Notes: generated by a model not told the origin, from the sequence alone. A stretch of DNA of 64,000 bases from Vibrio sp. ED004 (GCF_023206395.1 NZ_CP066150.1:1116001-1180000), one strand, 5' to 3'; positions 51,152 to 60,747 are shown, numbered from the stretch's first letter. Translations and numbers: made by a program.

Positions 51152-52549
51152 ATGTCTGAAGGATTAGTACAAGCAGCTTATATTGTTGCTGCTGTATTCT
51201 TTATTATGAGCTTGGCTGGATTATCGAAACAGGAATCTGCACGTGCAGGTAACTATTACGGTATCACGGGTATGGCAATCGCGTTGATCGCGACGATCTT
51301 TGGCCCTCACTCAGCGGGTATTGTGTGGATCATCATCGCAATGGTGATCGGTGGTGGTATTGGTATCCACTACGCAAGAAAAGTAGAAATGACTGAAATG
51401 CCTGAGCTGGTGGCAATTCTGCACAGCTTCGTAGGTATGGCAGCGGTACTTGTGGGTTACAACAGCTACATCGATCCACCAGCGGCTGTGTCACTTAACC
51501 CTGCTGATATTCATGCAGAGCACGTGATTCACCTAGTAGAAGTGTTCCTTGGCGTATTTATCGGTGCTGTGACGTTCACAGGTTCGATTGTTGCGTTTGG
51601 TAAGCTTCGTGGCGTTATCTCTTCGTCTGCACTGAACATTCCTCACAAGCACAAATGGAACCTAGCGGCTATCGTTGTTTCTACACTGCTTATGATCATG
51701 TTTGTGAAAGCAGACGGCAGCATGTTTGCACTTATGGTAATGACACTTATCGCGTTCGCATTCGGTTACCACCTAGTGGCATCGATTGGTGGTGCAGATA
51801 TGCCAGTGGTTGTTTCTATGCTGAACTCGTACTCAGGTTGGGCAGCAGCTGCGGCAGGTTTCATGCTTGCGAACGATTTGCTTATCGTAACCGGTGCATT
51901 GGTTGGTTCGTCTGGTGCGATTCTGTCTTACATCATGTGTAAAGCAATGAACCGTTCGTTCATTAGTGTTATTGCTGGTGGCTTTGGCCAAGAAGTCACA
52001 GTATCTGATGGCGATGAAGAGCAGGGTGAACACCGTGAAACTTCCGCTGAAGATGTGGCTGACATGCTTAAGAACTCTAAGTCAGTGATCATCACACCGG
52101 GATACGGCATGGCAGTAGCTCAAGCTCAGTACCCAGTGCACGAAATCACTGAGAAGCTAAGAGCGCAGGGCGTAAATGTTCGATTTGGCATCCACCCAGT
52201 TGCGGGTAGGTTACCGGGTCACATGAACGTACTGCTTGCTGAGGCAAAAGTACCTTATGATATCGTTCTTGAAATGGACGAAATCAACGATGACTTCGAC
52301 GAGACAGATACTGTATTGGTTATTGGTGCCAACGACACCGTGAACCCTGCAGCACTGGAAGATCCAAACAGCCCAATTGCTGGCATGCCAGTTCTGGAAG
52401 TTTGGAACGCTCAAAACGTTATCGTATTCAAACGTTCTATGAACACAGGTTACGCCGGTGTCCAAAACCCACTGTTCTTCAAAGAGAACACACAGATGCT
52501 GTTTGGCGATGCGAAACAGAGCTGTCTAGGGATTTTAGAGCACCTTTAA
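51152..52549 (+). CDS. pntB: NAD(P) transhydrogenase subunit beta
   Basis: This 465-residue subunit has eight or nine helices with the conserved [25 protein letters not shown] region, and a C-terminal NADP-binding domain with [20 protein letters not shown] (GxGxAxxxAQ) and [27 protein letters not shown]. It forms the proton channel and the NADP site. AAGGAG precedes the ATG. A terminator follows at 52577. Confidence 0.97.
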   Translation: MSEGLVQAAYIVAAVFFIMSLAGLSKQESARAGNYYGITGMAIALIATIFGPHSAGIVWIIIAMVIGGGIGIHYARKVEMTEMPELVAILHSFVGMAAVLVGYNSYIDPPAAVSLNPADIHAEHVIHLVEVFLGVFIGAVTFTGSIVAFGKLRGVISSSALNIPHKHKWNLAAIVVSTLLMIMFVKADGSMFALMVMTLIAFAFGYHLVASIGGADMPVVVSMLNSYSGWAAAAAGFMLANDLLIVTGALVGSSGAILSYIMCKAMNRSFISVIAGGFGQEVTVSDGDEEQGEHRETSAEDVADMLKNSKSVIITPGYGMAVAQAQYPVHEITEKLRAQGVNVRFGIHPVAGRLPGHMNVLLAEAKVPYDIVLEMDEINDDFDETDTVLVIGANDTVNPAALEDPNSPIAGMPVLEVWNAQNVIVFKRSMNTGYAGVQNPLFFKENTQMLFGDAKQSCLGILEHL

Positions 52550-52576
52550 GGTTTGTTCTAAAAACACCTGTAAACT

Positions 52577-52602
52577 AAGGAGCTAATTTGAGCTCCTTTT
52601 TT
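52577..52602 (+). terminator. Terminator after pntAB
   Basis: AAGGAGCT (52577-52584) pairs with AGCTCCTT (52591-52598) and is followed by a T-run. The following 230 bases form the vxr promoter region, with nothing else visible. Confidence 0.9.
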
Positions 52603-52831
52603 TGATCAGCGGAAAGGCATTCTTTGATAATCATTCACATATAATCGCAAAGATATCATCAAGAAACATCCGCCCTTGGATTGACGTGTCACTAAATCAG
52701 CGAACTAGTACGCAGGCACAGTACTGCCGCATTACCATGGAATTAACCGCTGATAGTCGTCATTCTCACTGTTTTTCATGCGGTTAAAAATTTATCTTTG
52801 ATAGCGAATGGTATATATTTGATTGATCTAT

Positions 52832-54304
52832 ATGAATTTGCGCTGGTTTGTGATCATCAAAAGAAAATTTACGCTTCTTATCGCTACATTGTCAGTGTCA
52901 GTAAACGCGTTTGCTGACTCTTTGCCTGAGCGTATCGATAACTTCACCAAGCTCTTTGATCATGAAACGGCAGTTGAATCTTATGACATTCGACTGCTTC
53001 AGGCTGATTACCCAACTCGCTTGATCATGCCGTCTTCAATGCTGCCACAAACGGCAGAGTATCCGTTAAAAGACATCCAACGCTTATACCAGTTATCAAA
53101 AACGTGTAGCGGAAAGTTACCGTTAAGCCCTTTGATCACGGAGCCTTTGGTCTTCACTCGTGCGATGTGTAAAGGCACCAAGCTTTCAGACCGTTGGTTT
53201 AGTCGTAGTGGTTTGATTCACCCTGGTGGTGGTTCTTACGCTGCTCGTTACGTTGAGAAATACCCAGAAAAGTTCGATTCTTTGAAGCGTTACATGCACA
53301 TTCAAGAGCGACCAAACGCTGAACATGACGAATTGCTGTCGCGTTTGCAGCAGATGGATAACGAAGCCATTACTGCACTATTAGCGGGTGCGAGCATGTT
53401 TGTTGAACTGGACGAAATGTGGGTAAAACGCGGCGATAGATACTACCTGTATAAAGAATCAGTCTGGAACGAAAACGCCACGCTCGCTGGGTTGTCGTTC
53501 AGTTTGTCTTCAGAAGGCAACAGTTGTTTTGTTCAACGTGGCAACGTCTGTTGGGAAATAGAAGATCATTCTGAACTGCTGCAAGTCGCTATGTTTATCT
53601 TGGTGATTGCCAACATCATGCTGGTGTTGGGTTGGGCCGTGTATCGTTGGAACAGTAAGAAACAAGAGATGAAGAGCCGTATGCTGGTTCTTCAAATCTT
53701 AACGCACGAATTAAGAACGCCGATTGCGAGTTTGTCATTGACGGTTGAAGGGTTCAGACGCGAATTCGAACACCTACCAGAATCGGTATATGATGAGTTC
53801 CGTAGATTGTGTGAAGATACTCGTCGTTTAAGACAATTAGCTGAGGCAAGTAAAGACTATTTACAGTCAGACAATCAACCACTCGCGACAGAGTGGGTGC
53901 CGAGTGTCGAAGAGTGGCTTCAGTACAAAGTTGAAGAAGATTTCGCGCCGGGAATTGAACTGCGTGTTAACAAAGATATTGCTGCAAAAGTAAACGTGTA
54001 TTGGTTAGGAACGTGTATCGATAACCTGATCAGGAATGCTGTTAAATACGGTGTCGCACCAGTGATACTAGAACTGAATACTTCTGACAAGAAGCTGACA
54101 TTCAAAGTTATAGATAATGGAGACTTGTCCCGCAAAGATTGGGGGCAACTAAGAAAACCATTCGTTAGTAAGAGTGGACTCGGTTTAGGTCTGACGATAG
54201 TGGAATCTATGGTCGGAAAAATGGGCGGTCACATGACGCTTATTGGCCCCCCAACAACATTTATTTTGGAGATACCTTGTGAAACAGACATTGCTTCTCG
54301 TTGA
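52832..54304 (+). CDS. vxrA: Sensor histidine kinase VxrA
   Basis: This 490-residue kinase has a signal/TM segment (FTLLIATLSVSVNAFA), a periplasmic domain of about 220 residues with four cysteines (SKTCSGK, RAMCKG, NSCF, GNVCW), a second helix near ALFILVIANIMLVLGWAVYRW, then the H-box LQILTHELRTPIASL, N-box NLIRNAVKYG and G-box GLGLGLTIVESM. The ATG at 52832 is used; a TTG at 52823 is an alternative. It overlaps the regulator gene. In V. cholerae VxrAB responds to cell-wall damage and controls T6SS, biofilm and wall synthesis. Identification rests on the complete five-gene order and domain match. Confidence 0.9.
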   Translation: MNLRWFVIIKRKFTLLIATLSVSVNAFADSLPERIDNFTKLFDHETAVESYDIRLLQADYPTRLIMPSSMLPQTAEYPLKDIQRLYQLSKTCSGKLPLSPLITEPLVFTRAMCKGTKLSDRWFSRSGLIHPGGGSYAARYVEKYPEKFDSLKRYMHIQERPNAEHDELLSRLQQMDNEAITALLAGASMFVELDEMWVKRGDRYYLYKESVWNENATLAGLSFSLSSEGNSCFVQRGNVCWEIEDHSELLQVAMFILVIANIMLVLGWAVYRWNSKKQEMKSRMLVLQILTHELRTPIASLSLTVEGFRREFEHLPESVYDEFRRLCEDTRRLRQLAEASKDYLQSDNQPLATEWVPSVEEWLQYKVEEDFAPGIELRVNKDIAAKVNVYWLGTCIDNLIRNAVKYGVAPVILELNTSDKKLTFKVIDNGDLSRKDWGQLRKPFVSKSGLGLGLTIVESMVGKMGGHMTLIGPPTTFILEIPCETDIASR

Positions 54305-54938
54305 AGATGATAAAAATTTAGCTGACGGTTTATTAGTTAGCCTTGAGCAAGCTGGATATGAATGTTTGCATGCTGAGCTGATCTCTGAAGTTGAAGGCTA
54401 TTGGGAACAAGCGGATCTGGTTATCCTAGACCGTCAACTTCCTGATGGTGACTCAGTAGATTCACTTCCTGGCTGGAAGAAAAAGAAAGACATCCCTGTA
54501 ATTTTGCTCACAGCATTAGTTACAGTAAAAGACAAAGTAGCGGGCCTCGATTCAGGCGCTAACGACTACCTAACTAAGCCATTTGCAGAAGCAGAGCTGT
54601 TTGCTCGTATTCGTGCTCAACTTCGCTTACCAGATGCTGAAGAACAAGATGCATCAAAAGTCATCGCTCAAAATCTTGTTATCGATAAAGCAACTCGTGA
54701 AGTGTTTTTCAACGAACAAGAAGTAACACTAACACGTACTGAGTTTGACCTACTATTGTTCTTGGCAAGCAACCTTGGTCGCGTTTTCACTCGTGACGAG
54801 CTGCTTGATCACGTATGGGGTTACAATCACTTCCCAACAACACGTACAGTAGACACTCATGTTCTGCAACTTAGACAGAAATTGCCGGGTCTAGAAATCG
54901 AAACGCTACGTGGCGTTGGCTACAAGATGAAAGCGTAA
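54279..54938 (+). CDS. vxrB: Response regulator VxrB (OmpR family)
   Basis: This 219-residue regulator has a receiver domain (MKQTLLLVEDDKNLADGL, Asp in DLVILDRQLPDGD, Lys in DYLTKPFAEAELF) and a winged-helix output (LTRTEFDLLLFLASNLGRVF, YNHFPTTRTVDTHVLQLRQK, IETLRGVGYKM). I used GTG 54279 rather than ATG 54243: it has GGAGAT upstream and starts at the conserved receiver. It overlaps vxrA by 26 bases, and its stop overlaps vxrC (TAATG). It should bind operators of vxr and target promoters when phosphorylated by VxrA. Confidence 0.92.
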   Translation: MKQTLLLVEDDKNLADGLLVSLEQAGYECLHAELISEVEGYWEQADLVILDRQLPDGDSVDSLPGWKKKKDIPVILLTALVTVKDKVAGLDSGANDYLTKPFAEAELFARIRAQLRLPDAEEQDASKVIAQNLVIDKATREVFFNEQEVTLTRTEFDLLLFLASNLGRVFTRDELLDHVWGYNHFPTTRTVDTHVLQLRQKLPGLEIETLRGVGYKMKA

Positions 54939-55825
54939 TGAAAAAAGCCTTACTTCCACTATTATTGCTGTCAGGTGTGCTCAATAGCGCACACGCAGCA
55001 GATTGGTTTAAGAACAGCGATGCTCTAACCCAAGTGCACAAACATTTATTGGATAATGACTTGTCCCAGATGTTTGATTCATTAGTGGAAGTTTGGCAGA
55101 TCAATGCTTCTCAGTCTCGAGAAGATCACCTCAATGAACTGTTTGACCAAGCGTTGAATAAAGATTGTGGTAAAACCCTCACCAAAAAGACATTACCGGA
55201 TTGGGTCAGTTCGGTGGTCGTGAAAAGACACGTCATTCAAAGCCCGGGACGAGATACATTCCGTGTTGCGATTGAGGTCGAATCTGATAACAACATCCAA
55301 GACATCACCTTCGAAAAATGGGTCGATAAAGTTGTTTCGTCTGATAGTGAATTCACCAAAGAGAACGAAGTTGTCAACAACGCCTCAGTTAATTTGTATC
55401 GTAAGCGCTATAACTTAGCGTCTCAGCTCGATTCTGGACTGTATCGTTTAAACGTGAAAGGCGATGGCGGTAACTCTTGGAGCACTTGGGTTATTCTTGG
55501 TGAAGTTGCCATGCGTCAGCAAGTTCGCTGGGCATCTAAAGACACGTGGCGTATCGATAAGAAAGAGCTGCTTAACCCTTATTGTCCACTTCCTAAACTT
55601 GAAGTTGGTTTGTACGATTATGTCGACGAACACTATGAAGAGGTCTGGGGAAAGAGTTATGAATCTGATTACCCGATGAATCTTACGGGTGAAGATCTAC
55701 CCAATGATCGTTACGTACTTGCCGTTTCAATGGTGCATTCGCGTTGGCAAGGCGACATAGCGATAGAACAAGCACAAACTATCAGTAAAACTTATGATAT
55801 TTCTAGCGAAGAAGAGTTAAAGTAA
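54938..55825 (+). CDS. vxrC: VxrC, DUF2861 periplasmic protein
   Basis: This 295-residue exported protein has the signal MKKALLPLLLLSGVLNSAHA. Its mature part is partly helical (SDALTQVHKHLLDNDLSQMF) and then beta-rich, with VVVKRHVIQSPGRDTFRVAIEVE and SGLYRLNVKGDGGNSWSTWVILGE. DUF2861 is the family found at this place in vxr operons. In V. cholerae the role of VxrC is unclear; it may help VxrA sense the envelope. Only one base overlaps with vxrB. Confidence 0.87.
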   Translation: MKKALLPLLLLSGVLNSAHAADWFKNSDALTQVHKHLLDNDLSQMFDSLVEVWQINASQSREDHLNELFDQALNKDCGKTLTKKTLPDWVSSVVVKRHVIQSPGRDTFRVAIEVESDNNIQDITFEKWVDKVVSSDSEFTKENEVVNNASVNLYRKRYNLASQLDSGLYRLNVKGDGGNSWSTWVILGEVAMRQQVRWASKDTWRIDKKELLNPYCPLPKLEVGLYDYVDEHYEEVWGKSYESDYPMNLTGEDLPNDRYVLAVSMVHSRWQGDIAIEQAQTISKTYDISSEEELK

Positions 55826-55875
55826 TTTAAAATTGTGCCGTTAACTATGTAAGGGATCTAACAAAGATAAACGGC

Positions 55876-57027
55876 ATGAAAAAAACTACTAAACTACTCG
55901 CAGCGTCAATTGCATTCGCCAGTCTTCCTCTTTCAGCAGCAAACTACGCCATTGAAGCGCGTGGTGATGCGATGGGTGGTGTTGGTGTTGTTTCTGCAAA
56001 CTTCCTAACCGCTCCATTCTATAACCCAGCATTGGTGGCGATCTATCGTCGTAACGATGACATGGGCATGATTACACCAAGTTTTGGTGGTAGCTATAAC
56101 GACCCTGATGACATGAAATCGAATATCGATAATGTTATCGACGCAACAAACACAGCAGATCTAAATGCCGCCCTTGATAAGCTCGATGGTAATCAAGCGA
56201 ACGTTGAACTCGGTGGTGTTGTCGCATTTGCCTTACCTAATCAGTTTGTCGCAGCAAACCTTTTCGCGAAAGCCTACACAGAATCATTTGCAACACCTGA
56301 CGTTTATACCACGGGTTCAGATACAGATAAGCTTGAATTATCTACGGTTGAAGCCGTTTCTATCGGTGTTACTGAAGTTGGTCTTTCTTTAGCAAAATAC
56401 CAAACCTTTATGGGCCAACACATCTCATTTGGTGTCACACCTAAGATTCAACGTATTTACACGTATAACTACATCGCTTCGGTTAATGATTACGACTTGT
56501 CTGATGTAAGAGAAAATAGCAATGGCGAAACGGCATTTAACATGGATGCTGGTGCGCTTTGGTTCTTTGGCCCGTTCCGAGTGGGTGTTGCAGCAACGAA
56601 CTTGATCTCTCGAGATATAGAGACGAAAGATACATCAAAAAGATTAGTGAGCACCACAGACTCAAGCAAGTATCATGATGTGGGTGGTAAATACACTTAC
56701 CAACTTGAGCCAGTTTACACAGTTGGTGCTGGTATCGTGTCTGACTACTTTACGTTAAGTGTCGATTACGATTTGAATGAGACAGAAAAATTCACGTCCT
56801 TTGATGATAATGAGCAGATGATTCGTGTGGGTACTGAAGTCGACCTACTACGACAGCTTAAGCTAAGGGGAGGGTACTACAAGAACTTGGCTTATTCGGA
56901 TTCGGAAGGAACAGTCACAGCCGGTATTGGTTTGTCTCCGCTTAATTTATTCCAGTTAGATATCAGTGCTAACTACACGAATGAAAATGCTATGGGCGCT
57001 TCTATCAATTTCCTTGCTAGTTACTAA
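55876..57027 (+). CDS. vxrD: VxrD, conjugal-transfer TraF-like outer membrane barrel
   Basis: This 383-residue protein has the signal MKKTTKLLAASIAFASLPLSA, then NYAIEARGDAMGGVGVVSANFLTAPFYNPALVA, the TraF/PorV-like opening, and many amphipathic strands, ending in ASINFLASY. It is annotated as conjugal-transfer TraF in many vibrios, although no conjugation genes are near. It probably resides in the outer membrane. The order after vxrC is standard; the gap of 50 bases has no terminator. Confidence 0.88.
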   Translation: MKKTTKLLAASIAFASLPLSAANYAIEARGDAMGGVGVVSANFLTAPFYNPALVAIYRRNDDMGMITPSFGGSYNDPDDMKSNIDNVIDATNTADLNAALDKLDGNQANVELGGVVAFALPNQFVAANLFAKAYTESFATPDVYTTGSDTDKLELSTVEAVSIGVTEVGLSLAKYQTFMGQHISFGVTPKIQRIYTYNYIASVNDYDLSDVRENSNGETAFNMDAGALWFFGPFRVGVAATNLISRDIETKDTSKRLVSTTDSSKYHDVGGKYTYQLEPVYTVGAGIVSDYFTLSVDYDLNETEKFTSFDDNEQMIRVGTEVDLLRQLKLRGGYYKNLAYSDSEGTVTAGIGLSPLNLFQLDISANYTNENAMGASINFLASY

Positions 57028-57068
57028 CAGTCCTTATATAGTTCTGCTCCTAAACAAAGGAGCAGAGC

Positions 57069-57221
57069 ATGCTAAACGACTTACCAACCCTTTCTCACGA
57101 AGAACAACAGAAAGCTGTTGAACGAATTCAAGAAATGATGACTCAGGGCATCAGCACAGCACAAGCTATCAAAATCGTTGCTGAGCAAATTCGTGAAGAA
57201 ATGAGTAATAAAGAAGAGTAG
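57069..57221 (+). CDS. vxrE: VxrE, UPF0181/YoaH-type small protein
   Basis: This 50-residue protein reads [20 protein letters not shown] and then [20 protein letters not shown], ending [10 protein letters not shown]. The HxEQQ..VE.IQxLMxxGxSSGxAIxxVA pattern is the YoaH (UPF0181) family. AAGGAG at 57057-57062 lies before the ATG. It occupies the place of vxrE at the end of the operon, 41 bases after vxrD. It is short and easily missed. A terminator follows directly. Confidence 0.88.
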   Translation: MLNDLPTLSHEEQQKAVERIQEMMTQGISTAQAIKIVAEQIREEMSNKEE

Positions 57222-57243
57222 GGCATCAGCCCTTCTTTTTTAA
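57216..57243 (+). terminator. Terminator of the vxr operon
   Basis: AGGGC pairs with GCCCT around ATCA, immediately followed by TCTTTTTT. The stem includes the last codon of vxrE. Confidence 0.75.
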
Positions 57244-57974
57244 CACCTTAGTGCACTATAATTAAATATATTACCCTCTAGTATATTATCTCGTTCATAC
57301 CAATACTTTATTCATCCTAAGTCTCGACCAGTCCAAGGCGATTAAGTTCAGCTTATTCAGTAAGTTACATCAGAGCAATCCACTTTATTGGCGTTTTTTG
57401 CTTTCTATTTGTAATTAAATTACAGCAAGATTTGAAAGTTGAACAATTGCCATTTTGGGTGTCAGTATTTGTGTCGCTATGCCTAAGTGGTTAAATATAT
57501 GGCGCTTTTGAGTCTAGTGACACTGTAACTTCGATTTTGAAAGCATATGATCAGGAGAATGTGCGTAAATAGATGATTGGGCATTTGAACTAAGAACAGA
57601 GCTAAATAAGTAGTAACCGAACTGCTCAATATCGATAGCAGGATCGATTTAACTCGGCTTAACCCAATCTTAGTCGGTCAAATATGCGAATGTCAGAATA
57701 GAAATTTAGGAACATAGAGACGTAAAGAAGCTCTTTATAGCGCAGTAATCTGGGAGGATACGATCACCCTGAGAGTGTCCTACTGCCGCGTTATTTCGGG
57801 TAAGAAGAGGGAGCTTCAAGATGTGAGTCGATTGGAGTAGATATGCCGAGTCAGCAAAGCTTATTTACGACTTCGTTTAATCAGCTGTTGAGAATCTATC
57901 GGCTACTATACGATGCAGATAGCGACAGAGCATTAATTGAGTGTTGTATGGCTTTAGCTGTAGTCTCACGAACC
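57244..57974. other. Long gene-free stretch after vxrE with one palindrome and one possible structured RNA
   Basis: No convincing gene lies in these 731 bases. A perfect 7-1-7 palindrome TGTAATT-A-AATTACA occurs at 57410-57424, and nested helices at 57727-57817. A 72-codon frame starting at 57843 runs into the 3' end of the GGEEF gene on the other strand and has no recognisable features; I do not annotate it. Confidence 0.55.
57727..57817 (+). ncRNA. Candidate structured RNA (three nested helices)
   Basis: Three consecutive helices nest: GAAGCTC (57727-57733) with GAGCTTC (57811-57817); GCGCAGTA (57740-57747) with TACTG-CGC (57781-57789, one bulge); GGATAC (57756-57761) with GTGTCC (57775-57780, one G:U). 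The last two helices are adjacent at 57780/57781 and could stack. It lies in a long gene-free region. It could be a small RNA or leader; no known motif is recognised, and no terminator follows directly. Confidence 0.3.
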
Positions 57975-59243
57975 TTAATAAGACGTAACGACTTGGTTTC
58001 GTCCGTTGTCCTTGGCTTGGTAGAGCGCTTGATCTGCGCGTTTAATGGCAGAACGAATTGATTCATTCTGCGTCAGTTGTGTAAATCCACCAGATGCAGT
58101 GATCACAAGTTTAAATGGCCAATAAGTTTGCTCAAGAGCATCATAGAGATTAGTGATACTTTCGTTACACTGTAGCGTAGTTTGATCGATGCAGACCAGT
58201 AAAAACTCCTCACCACCCCAACGATACAATAAGTAGTGCTCACCGAGGCTATCGCCTGCTGTAGAGACAAACTGAATCAGAACCTGATCACCCACTTCAT
58301 GGCCGTATTGGTCGTTTACTTGCTTGAAATGGTCTAGGTCGAATAGAGCGATATGAATCGACTTACCTTGTTGCGCAAGACGTTCAAAATCATAGAAGGT
58401 ATCCAACGCTTCTGTTCTGTTTCTGCAGCCAGTTAAAGGGTCGGTTGTTGCCTTTACCTTTAACTCTTCGATCTCTTGGGTTAACAAATGCCTTTGTTCT
58501 GCCGCAACGTTTTTCGCTCGCTTGGCGATGTATAAAGCACAAGATATGTAGTAGAGCGCGTACATCACCCATAATCCGATCAACATCTTTCCTAGCACAA
58601 CACGGTCCATCGTCTTGCCATGGAATACAATACTTTTCACCGTGAGCTTATGGTGACCGTCTAGCGTACTAGCGCCAAGTCCAAGCTCAACAGACACGGC
58701 ATTGGTAATGTCTACCGCACTATTAGTAATAGGGTGGTTGTAATAGTCAATCCACCAAAGCGGAACATTGAAGTAATCTAAGTCGATGTTGCCTATATCG
58801 GGTAATGAGAAATCTAAGCGATTGAACTTGTTAGACATCGCGTCGCCTTGAACGCTGTAGTTTTCATCGTAGTTACGAATGTAGAAACGAAATCTCGGGT
58901 TCTCTTGGCCTTGGTAATCCATGTTGATAGTGACTGAATCATAGGTAGAGAGATCGAGCCCTTTGCCTTCTGTCGATATTACGAATTCAATCTCACAGAA
59001 TGGAGCGCTATAAGTTCGTTTTAAGTCACACTGTAACTCAATTCCATCTTTTGAGTTATGTAGTGAACCTATCGTGCCACCATCATGGTCTCTGTCAGTG
59101 TTAACAAGGGTCGGGTATCTGTCTGGTGTGATGATGTAGTTCTTATCCATGATAGTACGAAAAGAGATCAGCGACAGTAGGGTGACTGCCAGGCAAAAAA
59201 TAGACAGGAATATGTTGAGTTGTCTGAAAGCTTTATCGCTCAT
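57975..59243 (-). CDS. Membrane diguanylate cyclase with periplasmic beta domain
   Basis: This 422-residue protein has an N-terminal membrane helix (LNIFLSIFCLAVTLLSLISF), a periplasmic beta-rich domain of about 200 residues with DLSTYDSVTINMDYQGQENPRFRFYIRNYDE (CIA30/carbohydrate-binding-like), a second helix (MLIGLWVMYALYYISCALYI), a coiled coil (EQRHLLTQEIEELKVKA) and GGDEF with FDLDHFKQVNDQYGHEVGDQVLI and YRWGGEEFLLV. The start at 59243 (MSDKAFRQ) is preferred; the longer frame to 59357 is unlikely. The periplasmic domain may sense a sugar. No RxxD site is seen before GGEEF. Confidence 0.88.
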   Translation of the reverse strand: MSDKAFRQLNIFLSIFCLAVTLLSLISFRTIMDKNYIITPDRYPTLVNTDRDHDGGTIGSLHNSKDGIELQCDLKRTYSAPFCEIEFVISTEGKGLDLSTYDSVTINMDYQGQENPRFRFYIRNYDENYSVQGDAMSNKFNRLDFSLPDIGNIDLDYFNVPLWWIDYYNHPITNSAVDITNAVSVELGLGASTLDGHHKLTVKSIVFHGKTMDRVVLGKMLIGLWVMYALYYISCALYIAKRAKNVAAEQRHLLTQEIEELKVKATTDPLTGCRNRTEALDTFYDFERLAQQGKSIHIALFDLDHFKQVNDQYGHEVGDQVLIQFVSTAGDSLGEHYLLYRWGGEEFLLVCIDQTTLQCNESITNLYDALEQTYWPFKLVITASGGFTQLTQNESIRSAIKRADQALYQAKDNGRNQVVTSY

Positions 59244-59672
59244 AATATTAATTCGTACGCATGACCGTGTGATTATGCGCGATGCCTTATTTTGGCGCAA
59301 CCAAAGATTACTTTTGAATAGTGGTGTTGTGGAATCGTAGCATCCAAAAACGAACAACCAGCCGACTTTATACAGGAAACAGATTTATTAAGTTCATAAT
59401 GAGATCAAAGCGCCCTCGTATTTTGTTGTTTTTGCTTGATATTTAATCAATAAGTACGGTTTTTACGGGGTTAATAATGTGGCTGCATAAATATACAGTT
59501 ATATCTAAAGGGCATGTTTTAGTTGCAGTGTCACTTTGATATGGTTGTGGCTAGTAGTTGAAGTCTAGAAGAATTTAAATTGTTATAGATATTGATTTAA
59601 CCCGTTGTTATAAATGGTTAATCGCTGTTAACTGTACTCGAGTTGACGTTGTAGAAACCTTTATCAAGGCTT
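59244..59672. other. Gene-free region between divergent genes
   Basis: This 429-base stretch must carry the promoter of the cyclase and possibly of the HEPN-like gene. A TTGATATTTAATCAA inverted repeat (about 59448-59462) is present, FNR-like but with a five-base spacer. Nothing else is clear. Confidence 0.5.
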
Positions 59673-60200
59673 TTGGAGCCAATTTATGAAAAAGATCTTT
59701 GGGAAGGAAGATCATTGCATGGAATAGAGCATGTAACTGAATTATTCGAAAATTCCGTATTGGGGGCGTTTATGTCAGGACATCTGGTACTTGAATCAAT
59801 TCTTGTCCAGATGCTTGAATCTAATTCTACAGACGCAGATAACGGAAGGTATTTTGAGTGGAGTTTTCGTCGGAAGGTTGATGCCTCAGAAAACAGAGGA
59901 ATCATTAACCAAAACACAGCGGAATTTCTACGCGGTGTGAATAACATTAGAAATCGATTGTCGCATAAGCTTGGCACTCCAATAACTTTTGATGAGGCAT
60001 TTAAACTGGCAGGATTAGCCGCGGCTGGAGGTATCGATTTTTCTGAAAGCACAATTTATTTGGATAAATCGAGGTCTTTTCATGAATATGGTATTGAAGG
60101 TGTAATCCAAGAAGTTTTCCAAAATGCAGCTCAAGATTTATTGTACTTGTTGGATGATGAGAGCTTTCTCGAAAACTTTGTAAGAGCACGAAATTCCTAA
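59673..60200 (+). CDS. HEPN/MtlR-like helical protein of unknown function
   Basis: This 175-residue protein is all-helical, with LFENSVLGAFMSGHLVLESIL, a basic FEWSFRRKVDASE, and then FLRGVNNIRNRLSHKLGTPITFDEAFKL. The R-N-x-x-x-H motif (RNRLSH) is that of HEPN proteins, many of which are RNases; the pattern also recalls the MtlR/DUF4145 group. No partner antitoxin or nucleotidyltransferase gene is close. The frame has no ATG near its start; TTG 59673 is the earliest usable codon, after a stop at 59652, and no good ribosome site is seen. A 5' truncation is therefore possible. Confidence 0.6.
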   Translation: MEPIYEKDLWEGRSLHGIEHVTELFENSVLGAFMSGHLVLESILVQMLESNSTDADNGRYFEWSFRRKVDASENRGIINQNTAEFLRGVNNIRNRLSHKLGTPITFDEAFKLAGLAAAGGIDFSESTIYLDKSRSFHEYGIEGVIQEVFQNAAQDLLYLLDDESFLENFVRARNS

Positions 60201-60747
60201 CGAGTCTGAATTGGCAGGTAACTCACAACAGAGTTCAGCGTGTGGAGTTGATTAACAACACGCTCGTGTGTGTGAAATCTGAAGCGAAACGAACAGCGAT
60301 ACACACAAGGTTGACACACAGTACCTGGAATCATTGGTGTAAATAGAAATAGTGGTAAGTTGGATCAGAAGAACAAAAAGTTCTCGTTATTAAAGTTGTT
60401 GTTTAGAACGATGTAGACGTTCGCCACGTCAACGCGTTGAAATAAACAAACAAAACTCATAAAACTAATGACATGAAGGACTTAATCCGGCGTTGTGTGC
60501 AAAATCCTTAAGGACTAAGGTACTGAAACCGCTCAGATTTCAATGCTCATGACTGCGTATTATGTACGTTATGTTAAATTGAATTTGGTGTTTATAAGGC
60601 AGGTATCTTTATGTGATGCCCTGCCTTTATTTGTTGTCGATATTCTCTGATTTATACTGTGTATTTAACCATAATGGTTATTTACCATAAAATACCTAAT
60701 ATCCAGTGATAATAATCTTCGATTTTAACCCTGGTATTAGTTAGAGA
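60201..60747. other. Gene-free convergent region
   Basis: This 547-base interval lies between the 3' ends of two convergent genes, so no promoter is required here. It holds a hairpin (AGCGTGT 60237-60243 with ACACGCT 60258-60264), and a perfect 7-1-7 palindrome TAACCAT-A-ATGGTTA (60666-60680). I found no attC site, tRNA or open frame. Confidence 0.5.

Noticed and set aside
57843..58061. 72-codon frame starting ATG in the gap after vxrE
   Set aside because: It runs into the 3' end of the GGEEF gene on the opposite strand, has no recognisable motif, and its composition is not gene-like; a GGAG upstream alone is not enough.
59448..59462. FNR box before the third diguanylate cyclase
   Set aside because: TTGATATTTAATCAA has a five-base spacer instead of four, so it does not fit the FNR dimer geometry; kept only as an inverted repeat.
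60201..60600. Possible integron attC site downstream of the HEPN-like gene
   Set aside because: A GTCAACGCGTTG segment recalls VCR sequences, but the 7-base core sites at both ends (RYYYAAC and GTTRRRY) are not correctly placed and no L-box pairing is found.
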